A model generated the notes under the pieces. It saw only the letters and a program-made list of their open reading frames with translations. It was not told the origin of the DNA and made no database searches. A stretch of 22,556 nucleotides of DNA from the NCBI GenBank assembly GCA_013817655.1, contig JACDCJ010000008.1:1-22556 (forward strand), written 5' to 3'. Both the position numbers and the translations under genes were made by a program. This document shows positions 1 to 7,832 of the stretch, piece by piece. How positions within the stretch are numbered: position 1 is the stretch's first letter; every line of letters begins with the position of its first letter. This DNA comes from Actinosomnolentus pattersoniae (SeqCode) (GTDB lineage: Bacteria > Actinomycetota > UBA4738).

Positions 1-256
1 ATCTCCAGACGCGTGCGTCGGGGTGGCCGGCGCCCGGTCTCGGCGACCGCCCTAGACCTGTTCTCGCGCGACAGCGTGGTCGATGCTCCCGACGGAGCTC
101 TTGAGTTCGGGGTCTCCCGAACCTCCTTTCGGGACGGCCTCGCCCGATCTCCCTCCGCCGCGGGAGCATAGACTTCCTCCCCGATCCCCACCGGCCCACG
201 GCGCTCGCGGACGCGCGCGCGGCGGAGGGGCAGCGGGGCGAGAGAAAGGACCACCC
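1..256. other. Left-edge region without an assigned gene
   Basis: No complete gene is visible before the enoyl-CoA hydratase start at 257. Forward frame 1 is open from base 1 to a TAG at 169-171 (about 56 codons) and could be the end of a gene whose body lies outside the window. Frame 2 stops at 51-53. I recognise no family in either. A 7-bp inverted repeat (TCCCGAA at 115-121, TTCGGGA at 128-134) could be a terminator-like hairpin for an upstream gene, but no T-tract follows it. No convincing promoter is visible. Confidence 0.35.
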
Positions 257-1036
257 ATGGGACAGCTGGTGCGATTGGAGGTCGAGGACGGAGTCGGCAC
301 TATTCGTCTCGATCGTCCGCCCATGAACGCGATCGACGAGGACCTCACGAGGGAGCTCGGGGAGGTCGCCCTGGAGGCCTCATCGAGGGAGGACGTGCGG
401 GCGGTCGTGTTGTGGGGGGGAGAGAAGGTCTTCGCGGCCGGCGCCGACGTGAAGATGATGGCGCCGATGTCCCCATGGGAGGTCAAGCCGATGATCACGC
501 GGCTGCAGGACGTGTTCTCCATCGTGGAAGCGATCCCAAAGGTCACCATCGCCGCCGTCACCGGGTACGCGCTCGGTGGTGGGTGCGAGCTCGCCATGTG
601 CGCCGACTTTCGCTATGCGGCGGAGGACTCGAGGTTCGGGCAGCCGGAGATACTGCTGGGCATCATCCCGGGCGCGGGAGGGACGCAGCGCCTGCCTCGA
701 CTGGTTGGCCCCGCCCGGGCAAAGGACATGATCTACACGGGCCGCTTCGTCTCGGCGGAGGAAGCGATGCAGATGGGGCTCGTCGATCGTGTCCTCGCGA
801 CGGATGAGGTCTATGCCCAGGCGGTCGAGGCCGCCCGCCGGTTCGCCGGCGGCCCCACCGCTGCCCTTCGCGCCGCGAAGATAGCCGTCGACTCGGGCGC
901 TCGGGGCGACGTGCGCTCCGGCCTGGTCCTGGAACGAGAGGTTTTCGCGGACCTCTTCTCCACGGATGATCAGAAGGAGGGGATGCGGTCATTCCTTGAG
1001 CGCGGTCCCGGAAAGGCGACCTTCTCGGGGCGGTGA
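257..1036 (+). CDS. Enoyl-CoA hydratase (crotonase family)
   Basis: This 259-residue protein has the usual crotonase length. It should add water across trans-2-enoyl-CoA in fatty-acid or branched-chain acyl-CoA oxidation, in the cytosol. The first oxyanion-hole element is AAGADVK at about residues 60-66. The second is ALGGGCELAM at 105-114. The two glutamates expected of a true hydratase are present: Glu111 in GGGCEL and Glu131 in GQPEILLG, with the following PGAGGTQRL loop typical of the family. The ATG at 257 was chosen over earlier in-frame starts because family homology begins there; the upstream in-frame extension is Pro/Arg/Gly-rich and looks non-coding. A GAGAAAGG-like Shine-Dalgarno sequence lies about 6-8 bases upstream. 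The gene stands alone and its exact substrate cannot be read from sequence. A crotonase-fold isomerase is possible, but having both glutamates favours hydratase. Confidence 0.92.
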   Translation: MGQLVRLEVEDGVGTIRLDRPPMNAIDEDLTRELGEVALEASSREDVRAVVLWGGEKVFAAGADVKMMAPMSPWEVKPMITRLQDVFSIVEAIPKVTIAAVTGYALGGGCELAMCADFRYAAEDSRFGQPEILLGIIPGAGGTQRLPRLVGPARAKDMIYTGRFVSAEEAMQMGLVDRVLATDEVYAQAVEAARRFAGGPTAALRAAKIAVDSGARGDVRSGLVLEREVFADLFSTDDQKEGMRSFLERGPGKATFSGR

Positions 1037-1046
1037 CTCGCGGGCT

Positions 1047-1068
1047 CTGGCCCAATCCATTGGCCCAG
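1047..1068 (+). terminator. Imperfect hairpin after the enoyl-CoA hydratase gene
   Basis: The arms CTGGcCCAAT and ATTGGcCCAG flank a CC centre and pair at nine of eleven positions, starting 10 bases after the stop. No T-tract follows, so this may be a Rho-assisted end or an operator rather than an intrinsic terminator. The half-site ATTGG recurs at 1086-1090, just before the promoter-like site of the next operon, which would also suit a regulator-binding region. Confidence 0.3.
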
Positions 1069-1097
1069 TGAAGCCCGTATAGCCCATTGGAAGGTTG

Positions 1098-1127
1098 TTG
1101 GCCAGGCTGGGGCGCAGCCTGTACACT
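1098..1127 (+). promoter_or_regulatory. Sigma70-like promoter for the ABC importer operon
   Basis: A -35-like TTGGCC (1098-1103) is separated by 18 bases from a -10-like TACACT (1122-1127). Transcription would start near 1134 and give a leader of roughly 120 bases before the binding-protein ATG at 1256. The placement upstream of the only operon start nearby is the main support. The -35 hexamer is only a partial match. Confidence 0.4.
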
Positions 1128-1156
1128 GCGCGCCAACGCGGAGAGGGAAAGGGGGT

Positions 1157-1229
1157 TTGCTTCAGCAAGAATCCGGAGCCCGTGCCGGCCGACGGCCGGA
1201 AGCAAGGTCGCTAAGGCCGGAGATCGGCC
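1157..1229 (+). promoter_or_regulatory. Structured 5' leader of the ABC importer operon
   Basis: Three short inverted repeats occur in a row: TTGC/GCAA at 1157-1168, CCGGCC-gac-GGCCGG at 1185-1199 and GGCCG-gagat-CGGCC at 1215-1229. They sit between the promoter-like site and the Shine-Dalgarno GGAGGAG at 1245-1251. I do not recognise a known riboswitch consensus. The repeats could be a folded leader that controls or stabilises the operon mRNA, or simply a by-product of high GC. Confidence 0.3.
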
Positions 1230-1255
1230 CCATTACCTCGAATCGGAGGAGACAC

Positions 1256-2890
1256 ATGGTACGAAGCGCAAGGAAGACCCCCGTCTGGATCGCCTTGATC
1301 CTGGCGTTGGGGCTGGTTGCCGCCGCCTGCGGTGGCGACGACGATGAGCCCGGTTCCGGGCAGACGTCCGGGCCTACGAGCGTGGAGCCCGGTGGGGACT
1401 TCTCCCTCCAGATCTGCGAGCCCGAGTTCCTGGTCCCGCAGAACGACAACGAGACCTGCGGTGGCCAGGTCCTGCAGTCGTTGTTCACCCCGCTCGTCCA
1501 GTACGACGTCGAGACGTCCGAGCCCGCCAACGTGGTGGCCTCCGATATCTCCACTGACGACCAGACCACGTGGACCATCACGCTCAACGCCGGATGGACC
1601 TTCCACGACGGGTCCCCAGTGAACGCGCAGTCCTTCGTGGACGCGTGGAACTGGGCGGCGAACGCCTCGAACGCGGCGGGGAACAACTACTTCTTCGCCA
1701 ACATCGAGGGCTACGACGAGCTGAACCCGACCGAGGGCGACGCCGATCCCGAGGCCACGCTCAGCGGCCTCGAGGTGGTGGACGACCTGACCTTCACGGC
1801 GACGCTCACCGCCCCGTTCAGCCAGTTCGCGCTGACGGTCGGCTACAACGCGTTCTATCCGCTCCCGCCCGCGTTCTTCGAGGACCCCGAGGGCTTCAAC
1901 GAGCAGCCCATCGGGAACGGCCCCTACATGATGGACGGGGTCTGGGAGCACGACCAGTTCATCAAGGTGACGAAGTTCCCCGACTACGCGGGGACGCCCG
2001 GAAACGCGGACAACATCGAGTTCCGCATCTACTCGGACCCCGACGTTGCCTACACGGACGTGCAGGCCGGCAACCTGGACATCGCCGACGTGCCGGACGC
2101 CCAGATCGAGCAGGGCCGGACGGATTTCGGTGACGCCTTCATCGAGACGCCGAGCTCGGTCTTCCAGTACATCGGGTTCCCGCTGAGCGACGAGCGCTTC
2201 CAGAGCCCGGAGCTCCGTCAGGCGTTCTCGCTGGCCATCGACCGCGAGGCGGTGATCGAGGCGGTGTTCTTCAACACCCGGACCCCCGCCCGCTCGCTGA
2301 TCTCGCCGGTGGTCGCCGGGTCCCGGGAGGACGCGTGCCAGTACTGCGCCTTCGACCCCGAGCTCGCGGCTCAGAAGCTCGAGGAGGCCGGCGGCTGGGA
2401 GGGCCCGTTGAAGTTCTGGTTCAACAGCGACGGCGGGCACGAGACCTGGGTCGAGGCCGTCTCGAACATGTGGCGCCAGAACCTGGGGATCCAGGAGATC
2501 CAGTTCGAGTCGAGCGAGTTCGCCGACTACCTGGGCAGCCTGGACGCAGGGGATGTCGACGGCCCGTTCCGTCTCGGGTGGGTCATGGATTACCCCAGCC
2601 CGCAGAACTACCTGGAGCCCCTGCACGCGTGCGAGGGGTCATCGAACAACACGGGCTACTGCAACGAGGAGGTCGACGCCCTGATCGCGGAGGGCAACGC
2701 GGCCGCCAGCATCGACGAGGGCATCGACAGCTACCTTGCTGCCGAGGACATCATCCTCGAGGACATGCCGATCATCCCGACCTGGTTCGGGTTGAACCAG
2801 TCCGTCCACTCGGACCGGATCACCAATGTCCAGATCGACGCCTTCAGCTTCATCCGCGTCGCCGACGTGCAGGTTGTGGCGTCGGAGTAG
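1256..2890 (+). CDS. Peptide/nickel ABC transporter substrate-binding lipoprotein
   Basis: This 544-residue extracytoplasmic binding protein belongs to the SBP_bac_5 (DppA/OppA) family and captures oligopeptides or a similar solute for the permeases encoded downstream. The N-terminus is a lipoprotein signal: basic MVRSARK, a hydrophobic core, then VAAAC with the lipidated cysteine at residue 25. An acidic Gly/Asp/Ser-rich linker follows. Family landmarks include the NGPYMM segment and the RQAFSLAIDREAVI segment in the second lobe. The ATG at 1256 gives this signal peptide and has GGAGGAG four bases upstream; the in-frame codons before it look like leader. It is the first gene of a five-gene operon. 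A large hairpin follows its stop, which is common where binding protein must outnumber the membrane parts. The substrate cannot be decided from sequence. Confidence 0.93.
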   Translation: MVRSARKTPVWIALILALGLVAAACGGDDDEPGSGQTSGPTSVEPGGDFSLQICEPEFLVPQNDNETCGGQVLQSLFTPLVQYDVETSEPANVVASDISTDDQTTWTITLNAGWTFHDGSPVNAQSFVDAWNWAANASNAAGNNYFFANIEGYDELNPTEGDADPEATLSGLEVVDDLTFTATLTAPFSQFALTVGYNAFYPLPPAFFEDPEGFNEQPIGNGPYMMDGVWEHDQFIKVTKFPDYAGTPGNADNIEFRIYSDPDVAYTDVQAGNLDIADVPDAQIEQGRTDFGDAFIETPSSVFQYIGFPLSDERFQSPELRQAFSLAIDREAVIEAVFFNTRTPARSLISPVVAGSREDACQYCAFDPELAAQKLEEAGGWEGPLKFWFNSDGGHETWVEAVSNMWRQNLGIQEIQFESSEFADYLGSLDAGDVDGPFRLGWVMDYPSPQNYLEPLHACEGSSNNTGYCNEEVDALIAEGNAAASIDEGIDSYLAAEDIILEDMPIIPTWFGLNQSVHSDRITNVQIDAFSFIRVADVQVVASE

Positions 2891-2923
2891 AGAGGCAGTC
2901 GGCATAGCCGATGGCGTAGTATC

Positions 2924-2955
2924 CGGGAGCGGCCGGCCAGGGCCGGCCGCTCCCG
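2924..2955 (+). terminator. Perfect 15-bp inverted repeat between binding protein and permease genes
   Basis: The arms 2924-2938 (CGGGAGCGGCCGGCC) and 2941-2955 are exact reverse complements around a two-base AG centre, so a very stable hairpin would form with a loop of about four bases. It lies 33 bases after the binding-protein stop and 17 bases before the permease start. No T-tract follows. It most likely stabilises the 3' end of the upstream mRNA segment or partly terminates it, allowing read-through into the permease genes. Confidence 0.65.
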
Positions 2956-2972
2956 CCTTCGGGGAGGACGAC

Positions 2973-3896
2973 ATGGGGCGGTACACGATCCGGCGGCTGT
3001 TGCAGGCCATTCCCGTTTTCTTCGGAGCGACCTTCATCATCTTCATGATGGTCTTCGCTCTGCCCGGCGATCCCATCCGCGCGCTGGCGGGTGAACGCCC
3101 CTTCTCGGAGAGCGTGCAGCGAGAGTTGCGGGAGCGGTACAACCTGAACGACCCGCTTCCGGTCCAGTACGGCAAGTACATGCTGGCCCTGGCGAAGCTC
3201 GACTTCGGGGAGTCCTTCAACCGGCGGAGAGTCTCCGACATCATGAAGGAACGCTTCCCGGTCACGATCAAGCTGGCTCTCTTCGCGTTCCTGTTCGAGA
3301 TGTTCCTTGGCCTGATCGCGGGGGTTCTCGCCGGCTTACGGCGAGGATCGTTCATGGACAACCTCGTGCTCGTGTCCACCACCGCGGTGGTGGCGATCCC
3401 GGTGTTCGTCCTGGGGTTCGTCGCGCAGCTGGTCCTTGGCGTGCAGCTGCGATGGTTCCCGGTCGCCGGCATCCAGTCGGGGTTCTACAGCTACCTTCTG
3501 CCGGCCATGGTGCTCGGCTCGCTGTCCCTCGTATACATCGCGCGTTTGACCCGGACCAGCCTGGTCGAGAACCTTCGATCGGACTACATCCGCACGGCCA
3601 CCGCGAAGGGATTGCCCCGGACGCGCGTCGTCGGGCGCCACGCGCTTCGCAACTCGCTGATCCCGGTGGTCACGTTCCTGGGCGTGGACCTCGGGGCCCT
3701 GATGGGCGGCGCGATCATCACCGAGGGCATCTTCAACATCCCGGGCATCGGTCGAGAGATCTTCCAGGCCGTTCGCTCGCAGGAAGGCGCCGTGGTGGTG
3801 GGAATCGTCACGGCGCTCGTGCTCATCTACATCCTGGCGAACCTCGTCGTGGACCTTCTGTACGCCGTTCTCGATCCGAGGATCCGCTATGACTGA
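2973..3896 (+). CDS. ABC transporter permease, OppB/DppB type
   Basis: This 307-residue inner-membrane permease is normal length for the BPD_transp_1 family. It begins MGRYTIRRLLQAIPVFFGAT, the typical first helix (about residues 11-30), followed by the ALPGDP segment. Further hydrophobic segments lie near 100-120, 131-156, 174-192, 228-250 and 275-298. The cytoplasmic EAA loop that docks onto the ATPases is at about 205-228 (DYIRTATAKGLP..., then RHALRNS). The C-terminus DPRIRYD is characteristic. ATG 2973 has GGGGAGG about six bases upstream and matches the expected N-terminus. The last eight bases overlap the next permease gene, so the two are probably translationally coupled. Confidence 0.93.
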   Translation: MGRYTIRRLLQAIPVFFGATFIIFMMVFALPGDPIRALAGERPFSESVQRELRERYNLNDPLPVQYGKYMLALAKLDFGESFNRRRVSDIMKERFPVTIKLALFAFLFEMFLGLIAGVLAGLRRGSFMDNLVLVSTTAVVAIPVFVLGFVAQLVLGVQLRWFPVAGIQSGFYSYLLPAMVLGSLSLVYIARLTRTSLVENLRSDYIRTATAKGLPRTRVVGRHALRNSLIPVVTFLGVDLGALMGGAIITEGIFNIPGIGREIFQAVRSQEGAVVVGIVTALVLIYILANLVVDLLYAVLDPRIRYD

Positions 3897-4965
3897 GGAC
3901 GACCGGACCAAGCCGCAGGCCACATCGACCGATATGACCGGCATCGATGGGGACTCGCCCCTCCCCGGCGGGCCGCCCACGGACGCGCCCGAGGCCGGGG
4001 AGGCGGCGGAAGAGGAGGTCCGCGAGGAGGAGCAGATCCAGTTCGGAGCGGAGGCCGGCCTCCAGACCGGCGGGACCACCGGCCAGATCACCGCCGCGAC
4101 GGGCGGCGACGTTCCCCTGCACCAGGCCTCGCTCTGGGGAGATGCCTGGAAGCAGCTCCGGAAGAAGCCTCTGTTCATCATCGCCGCCCTCTTCCTGGTC
4201 CTCTTCACCGTCATGTCGGTCGCTCCCGGGCTCTTCACGAGCCAGGACCCGCGGTTCTGCAATCTGTCGTTCTCCGTGGACCGGCCGAGTGGCAGCCACT
4301 GGTTCGGATATGACATCCAGGGGTGCGACTACTTCACGCGCGTCGTCTACGGCACGCGGGTGTCGCTCCTCATCGGCCTGCTCGTGGTGGGCTTCGACGT
4401 CGTGATCGCCATCATCCTCGGCTCGATCGCCGGCTACTACGGGGGCTTCCTGGACACCCTCGTCGGCCGTTTCGCGGACATCTGGTTCGCGATCCCGACG
4501 ACGCTCGGTGGCATCGTCTTCCTGAACCTCCTCGGGCAGCGGGGGCTCTGGCAGGTCAGTCTGGTGCTGGTGGTCCTCGCGTGGCCCACCCTGATGCGTC
4601 TCATGCGGTCGTCCGTTGTCTCTGGGAAGGAGGCCGACTACGTGATGGCCGCGAGGGCGCTCGGTGCCGGTGACTGGAGGATCCTGCGGCTGCACATCCT
4701 GCCGAACGGGATCGCCCCGGTGATCGTCTACGCGACCATCACGGTGGGCATCATCATCTCGGCCGAGGCGGCGCTGTCCTTCCTGGGCGTCGGCCTGCAG
4801 CTTCCGGCCATCTCGTGGGGCCTGATGATCAGCGACGCGCAGTCGCGAATCCTGACAAGCCCGCACCTGCTGTTCTTCCCGGCGATCTTCCTCAGCACGC
4901 TGGTCCTCAGCTTCATCCTGCTCGGCGACGCGCTCCGCGACGCCCTCGACCCGAGGCTGCGCTGA
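3889..4965 (+). CDS. ABC transporter permease, OppC/DppC type, with long acidic N-terminus
   Basis: This is the second membrane permease of the importer, 358 residues, longer than the roughly 290-320 usual for the family. The extra length is a soluble N-terminal segment (about residues 1-80) rich in Glu, Asp, Gly, Pro and Thr, including an EEEVREEE stretch. The canonical part starts with LWGDAWKQLRKKP and the first helix at about 94-112. The large extracytoplasmic loop is at 116-155, and the EAA loop is at about 249-272 (ADYVMAARALGAGDW...). The C-terminus DALDPRLR is typical. The start ATG overlaps the oppB-type stop within ATGACTGA. The only other usable in-frame start (Met16) leaves most of the extension in place, so the extension is probably real. 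Its role is unknown. Confidence 0.92.
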   Translation: MTEDDRTKPQATSTDMTGIDGDSPLPGGPPTDAPEAGEAAEEEVREEEQIQFGAEAGLQTGGTTGQITAATGGDVPLHQASLWGDAWKQLRKKPLFIIAALFLVLFTVMSVAPGLFTSQDPRFCNLSFSVDRPSGSHWFGYDIQGCDYFTRVVYGTRVSLLIGLLVVGFDVVIAIILGSIAGYYGGFLDTLVGRFADIWFAIPTTLGGIVFLNLLGQRGLWQVSLVLVVLAWPTLMRLMRSSVVSGKEADYVMAARALGAGDWRILRLHILPNGIAPVIVYATITVGIIISAEAALSFLGVGLQLPAISWGLMISDAQSRILTSPHLLFFPAIFLSTLVLSFILLGDALRDALDPRLR

Positions 4966-4967
4966 CC

Positions 4968-6023
4968 GTGGCGAAGGCGATGGACGTCACCACCGACGAC
5001 CCGAAGGCGGCAGAGGGGCAGCATCTCCTCCAGGTCGAGGACCTGCACGTCGAGTTCCGGACTCAGTACGGGACGGTCAACGCCGTCAACGGGATCAGCT
5101 ACTCGCTGGACGAGCGCGAGACGCTCGCCATCCTGGGAGAGTCCGGTTCCGGCAAGAGCGTGAGCGCCCAGGCCATCATGGGCATCATCGACAGTCCACC
5201 CGGCTTCATCACCAAGGGAGCACTGCGCTTTCGCGGCACCGACCTGTTGGGACTGGACGAGTCGGAGCGCCGGAGCTACCGGGGCCAGAAGATCGCCATG
5301 ATCTTCCAGGACGCATTGACGGCGCTGAACCCGGTCTACTCGGTGGGCTTCCAGATCGGAGAGATGTTCCGCGTTCATCGGGGCGCCTCGCGCTCCGAGG
5401 CGAAGAAGAAGGCGATCGAGCTCATGGACCGCGTCCGGATCCCGGCGGCGAAGGAGCGGGTCGGAGAGTATCCGCATCAGTTCTCGGGCGGCATGCGCCA
5501 GCGGGTCATGATCGCCATGGCGCTCTCGCTGGACCCGGACATCCTGATCGCCGATGAACCGACCACCGCGCTCGATGTGACCGTGCAGGCTCAGATCATG
5601 GAGCTGCTGTCCGAGCTTCAGGGCGAGACGGGCATGGGACTCATCCTCATCACCCATGACCTCGCGGTGGTCGCCGACGTGGCGGACCGGGTGGCGGTCA
5701 TGTACGCGGGCAAGATCGTCGAGACGGGAAGCGTCTTCGAGGTATACGAGAACGCCGCCCATCCCTATACCGAGGGCCTCATGAGCTCGATTCCGCGAAT
5801 CGACCAGAGGGGACGGGAGCTGAACCCCATCAGGGGCGCGCCCCCAAGCCTCATGCGGATCCCACCCGGCTGTCCGTTCCACCCGCGCTGTCCGTACGCA
5901 CGGGATGTCTGCCGGGTGGATCTACCCCCCCTGTACGAGGTGTCCGCGTCACGGCGCAGTGCCTGTCACTTCTTCGAGGAAGTCCTGGCGAACGTAGAAG
6001 GAGGTCTCACCGGTGGCCGATGA
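4968..6023 (+). CDS. ABC transporter ATPase, OppD/DppD type
   Basis: This is one of the two nucleotide-binding subunits of the importer, 351 residues from GTG 4968. Walker A GESGSGKS is at about residues 57-64, a Q-loop in IFQDALTALNP at about 113-123, and the signature FSGGMRQR at 172-179. Walker B ILIADEP follows with the catalytic Glu197, and the H-loop His230 is in ITHDLAVV. The C-terminal oligo_HPY domain has the cysteine cluster GCPFHPRCPYARDVC, a known feature of OppD/DppD proteins. The start is uncertain. GTG 4968, two bases after the preceding stop, has GAGG 11 bases upstream. ATG 4980 is the alternative and would remove four residues. The gene lies within the operon and overlaps the second ATPase gene by 11 bases. 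Confidence 0.92.
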   Translation: MAKAMDVTTDDPKAAEGQHLLQVEDLHVEFRTQYGTVNAVNGISYSLDERETLAILGESGSGKSVSAQAIMGIIDSPPGFITKGALRFRGTDLLGLDESERRSYRGQKIAMIFQDALTALNPVYSVGFQIGEMFRVHRGASRSEAKKKAIELMDRVRIPAAKERVGEYPHQFSGGMRQRVMIAMALSLDPDILIADEPTTALDVTVQAQIMELLSELQGETGMGLILITHDLAVVADVADRVAVMYAGKIVETGSVFEVYENAAHPYTEGLMSSIPRIDQRGRELNPIRGAPPSLMRIPPGCPFHPRCPYARDVCRVDLPPLYEVSASRRSACHFFEEVLANVEGGLTGGR

Positions 6024-7047
6024 GGGCAACGGACGGCCCGCGCCAGAGCGCGACGTGATCCTCAAGGTCGAGAACCTCGTGAAGCACTTTCCCCTGACGC
6101 AGGGGATCGTGTTCAAGAAGCACGTGGGAGCGGTCAAGGCGGTCGAGGGGGTGAGCTTCGACCTCTACCGGGGCGAGACGCTGGGGCTCGTCGGCGAATC
6201 CGGTTGCGGGAAGTCCACGGTTGCAAAGCTGCTGCTCCGGCTCGAGGAGGCCACCTCCGGCTCGGCGATCTACGACGGCAAGGACATCTTCAAGCTTCCG
6301 AAGAAGGAGCTGCGGACACTCCGGCGGAACATCCAGATCGTGTTCCAGGACCCCTACGCCTCGCTCAACCCGCGAATGACCGTCGGGGACATCGTGGCCG
6401 AGCCCTGGGAGATCCATCAGGGACGAATGGGCAAGGCTGAGCGGCGAAGCCGGGTCCAGGACCTCCTGGCTCGGGTGGGCCTGGACCCCGACCACGTGAA
6501 CCGTTACCCACATCAGTTCTCGGGGGGCCAGCGCCAGCGCATCGGCATCGCGCGGGCCCTAGCCCTGAACCCAGACATCATCATCTGCGACGAGCCGGTC
6601 TCGGCTCTGGACGTGTCCGTGCAGGCCCAGGTAGTGAACCTGCTGAACGCGCTGCAGAGCGACTTCAACCTTTCCTACATCTTCATCGCCCACGACCTCG
6701 CGGTGGTGCGCCACATCTCCGATCGCGTGGCCGTCATGTACCTGGGCAAGATCATGGAGGTCGGGAACCAGGATCAGATCTACGACCGCCCGACCCACCC
6801 ATACACCCAGGCCCTCCTGTCCGCCGTGCCGGTCCCCGACCCTGCGGTAAGGGGCGAGCGAAAGCGCATGGTCCTGACCGGCGACGTCCCCAGCCCCGCG
6901 AACCCGCCCTCCGGGTGCGTGTTCAGAACCCGGTGTTGGAAGGCTCAGGAGAAGTGCGCCGAGGAGGTGCCCGCCCTCGAGAACCGGGGTTTCGACCACC
7001 CGAGCGCCTGCCACTTCGCCGAGATCGAACGGGTGGTACCCGTCTAG
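6013..7047 (+). CDS. ABC transporter ATPase, OppF/DppF type
   Basis: This is the second ATPase of the importer, 344 residues, pairing with the OppD-type protein under the two permeases. Walker A GESGCGKS is at 61-68 and FQDPYASLNP marks the Q-loop at 111-120. The signature FSGGQRQR is at 169-176, Walker B IIICDEP at 189-195, and His227 is in AHDLAVV. The C-terminal oligo_HPY region carries cysteines at about 302, 308, 315 and 333 (GCVFRTRCWKAQEKC). The PYASLNPRMTVGDI stretch is typical of the OppF rather than the OppD branch. The GTG start at 6013 has a near-perfect GAAGGAGGT seven bases upstream and overlaps the end of the previous gene. It is the last gene of the operon and converges with the next gene. 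Confidence 0.93.
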   Translation: MADEGNGRPAPERDVILKVENLVKHFPLTQGIVFKKHVGAVKAVEGVSFDLYRGETLGLVGESGCGKSTVAKLLLRLEEATSGSAIYDGKDIFKLPKKELRTLRRNIQIVFQDPYASLNPRMTVGDIVAEPWEIHQGRMGKAERRSRVQDLLARVGLDPDHVNRYPHQFSGGQRQRIGIARALALNPDIIICDEPVSALDVSVQAQVVNLLNALQSDFNLSYIFIAHDLAVVRHISDRVAVMYLGKIMEVGNQDQIYDRPTHPYTQALLSAVPVPDPAVRGERKRMVLTGDVPSPANPPSGCVFRTRCWKAQEKCAEEVPALENRGFDHPSACHFAEIERVVPV

Positions 7048-7052
7048 GGTCG

Positions 7053-7067
7053 TCCGCGACTAGCGGA
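7053..7067. terminator. Short hairpin in the convergent gap after the importer operon
   Basis: TCCGC-gacta-GCGGA is a perfect 5-bp inverted repeat lying between the stop of the OppF-type gene and the stop of the membrane-protein gene on the other strand. The position suits a shared end of transcription, but the stem is short and has no T-tract. Confidence 0.3.
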
Positions 7068-7073
7068 GTCCGT

Positions 7074-7646
7074 TCAGCCCCGGCCCGCCGGCGGGGAGGT
7101 GGCCCGAGCCAGCCGCTGTTCTTCCTCTCGCGCGAAGCGCTGTCGCCGGCGGATCGACTCGGCGCGTTCGAAGTCGCGTGAGGTCTTTCCCCTCAGGAGC
7201 AGCCACAGGACGAGTGCGTCGAGCAGCCCGATCGCCAGGCCTACCCACGCCCCGCCGGTAACCTCGTCCGCGTTCAGGCCGGCGATCGCCAGCGGAACGG
7301 TCACGAGCGTGAACAGGACGAAGGTGGCGATCGCGGCGTGCCGCACTCCCTCTCGGCGGGTGAGGACACCGATGCCGCAGACCGTAGTGAGCACGCAAAG
7401 TCCCAGGACGATCACGGCGATGATTCCGGTGAAGTTCGCCTGAGCTTGCGGGCTGAGCCCGAGAGCCAGTCCGGCGAGGTAGGCTTCCCGGTCCTGATTG
7501 GCGGAGCCTATCGCGGTCCGCGCGAGATCGATGCCTGCGATCAGGAAGGCCGCCGTGAGAAGCAGGATGAGGACGCCCGCGGACGTCGTCGTGCCCGCGC
7601 GGGGCGCGGTCGGAGCCACAGGACGTCCCTCGCCCGGAAGGTTCAT
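7074..7646 (-). CDS. Hypothetical four-helix membrane protein
   Basis: This 190-residue protein belongs to no family I recognise. It has a Pro/Ala/Thr-rich N-terminus and four predicted membrane segments at about residues 24-44, 73-95, 103-125 and 131-150. A charged cytoplasmic tail follows with an Arg/Glu-rich stretch (about 155-182) likely to form a helix. The charged residues around each helix and the strong G/C bias at third codon positions support a real gene. The ATG at 7646 is the only good start before the first helix; the Shine-Dalgarno is weak (GTAGAG). It is a single gene convergent with the importer operon and divergent from the small protein at 7833, so nothing around it suggests a job. 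Confidence 0.75.
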   Translation of the reverse strand: MNLPGEGRPVAPTAPRAGTTTSAGVLILLLTAAFLIAGIDLARTAIGSANQDREAYLAGLALGLSPQAQANFTGIIAVIVLGLCVLTTVCGIGVLTRREGVRHAAIATFVLFTLVTVPLAIAGLNADEVTGGAWVGLAIGLLDALVLWLLLRGKTSRDFERAESIRRRQRFAREEEQRLARATSPPAGRG

Positions 7647-7762
7647 GTCACAACTCTACCGCCAGCCGCCTCCGATAGGGCGACCAGGACATGTCAAGAT
7701 GGACACGTTGTAGGCGATCACCCGGAATGATCTGGCCGGTCCTCGGGTTCGTATGTCATAGG

Positions 7763-7797
7763 GGTCGTCGACCGGACGGTCGTGCCCGTCGGCGACC
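7763..7797 (+). promoter_or_regulatory. Hairpin followed by a T-rich stretch upstream of the small Cys/His protein gene
   Basis: GGTCGTCGAC (7763-7772) pairs with GTCGGCGACC (7788-7797) across ten positions, one of them a G-U wobble, with a 15-base loop. The sequence TTCTGTTG follows directly. It lies 35 bases before the small protein start and could be a leader hairpin or attenuator. No convincing promoter hexamers could be paired with it. Confidence 0.25.
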
Positions 7798-7832
7798 TTC
7801 TGTTGACCAGTCACAGAAAGGGAAGGGTCGAG

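Noticed and set aside
1141..1230. A cobalamin-like or other known riboswitch in the importer leader
   Set aside because: GAATCCGG and GGCC-rich stems were noticed, but no B12 box or other conserved riboswitch core could be recognised, so only a generic structured leader is recorded.
1211..2626. A 471-codon minus-strand open frame opposite the substrate-binding protein gene
   Set aside because: The composition is Arg/Val/Leu/Gly-dominated with no domain, and the opposite strand encodes a clear SBP_bac_5 lipoprotein.
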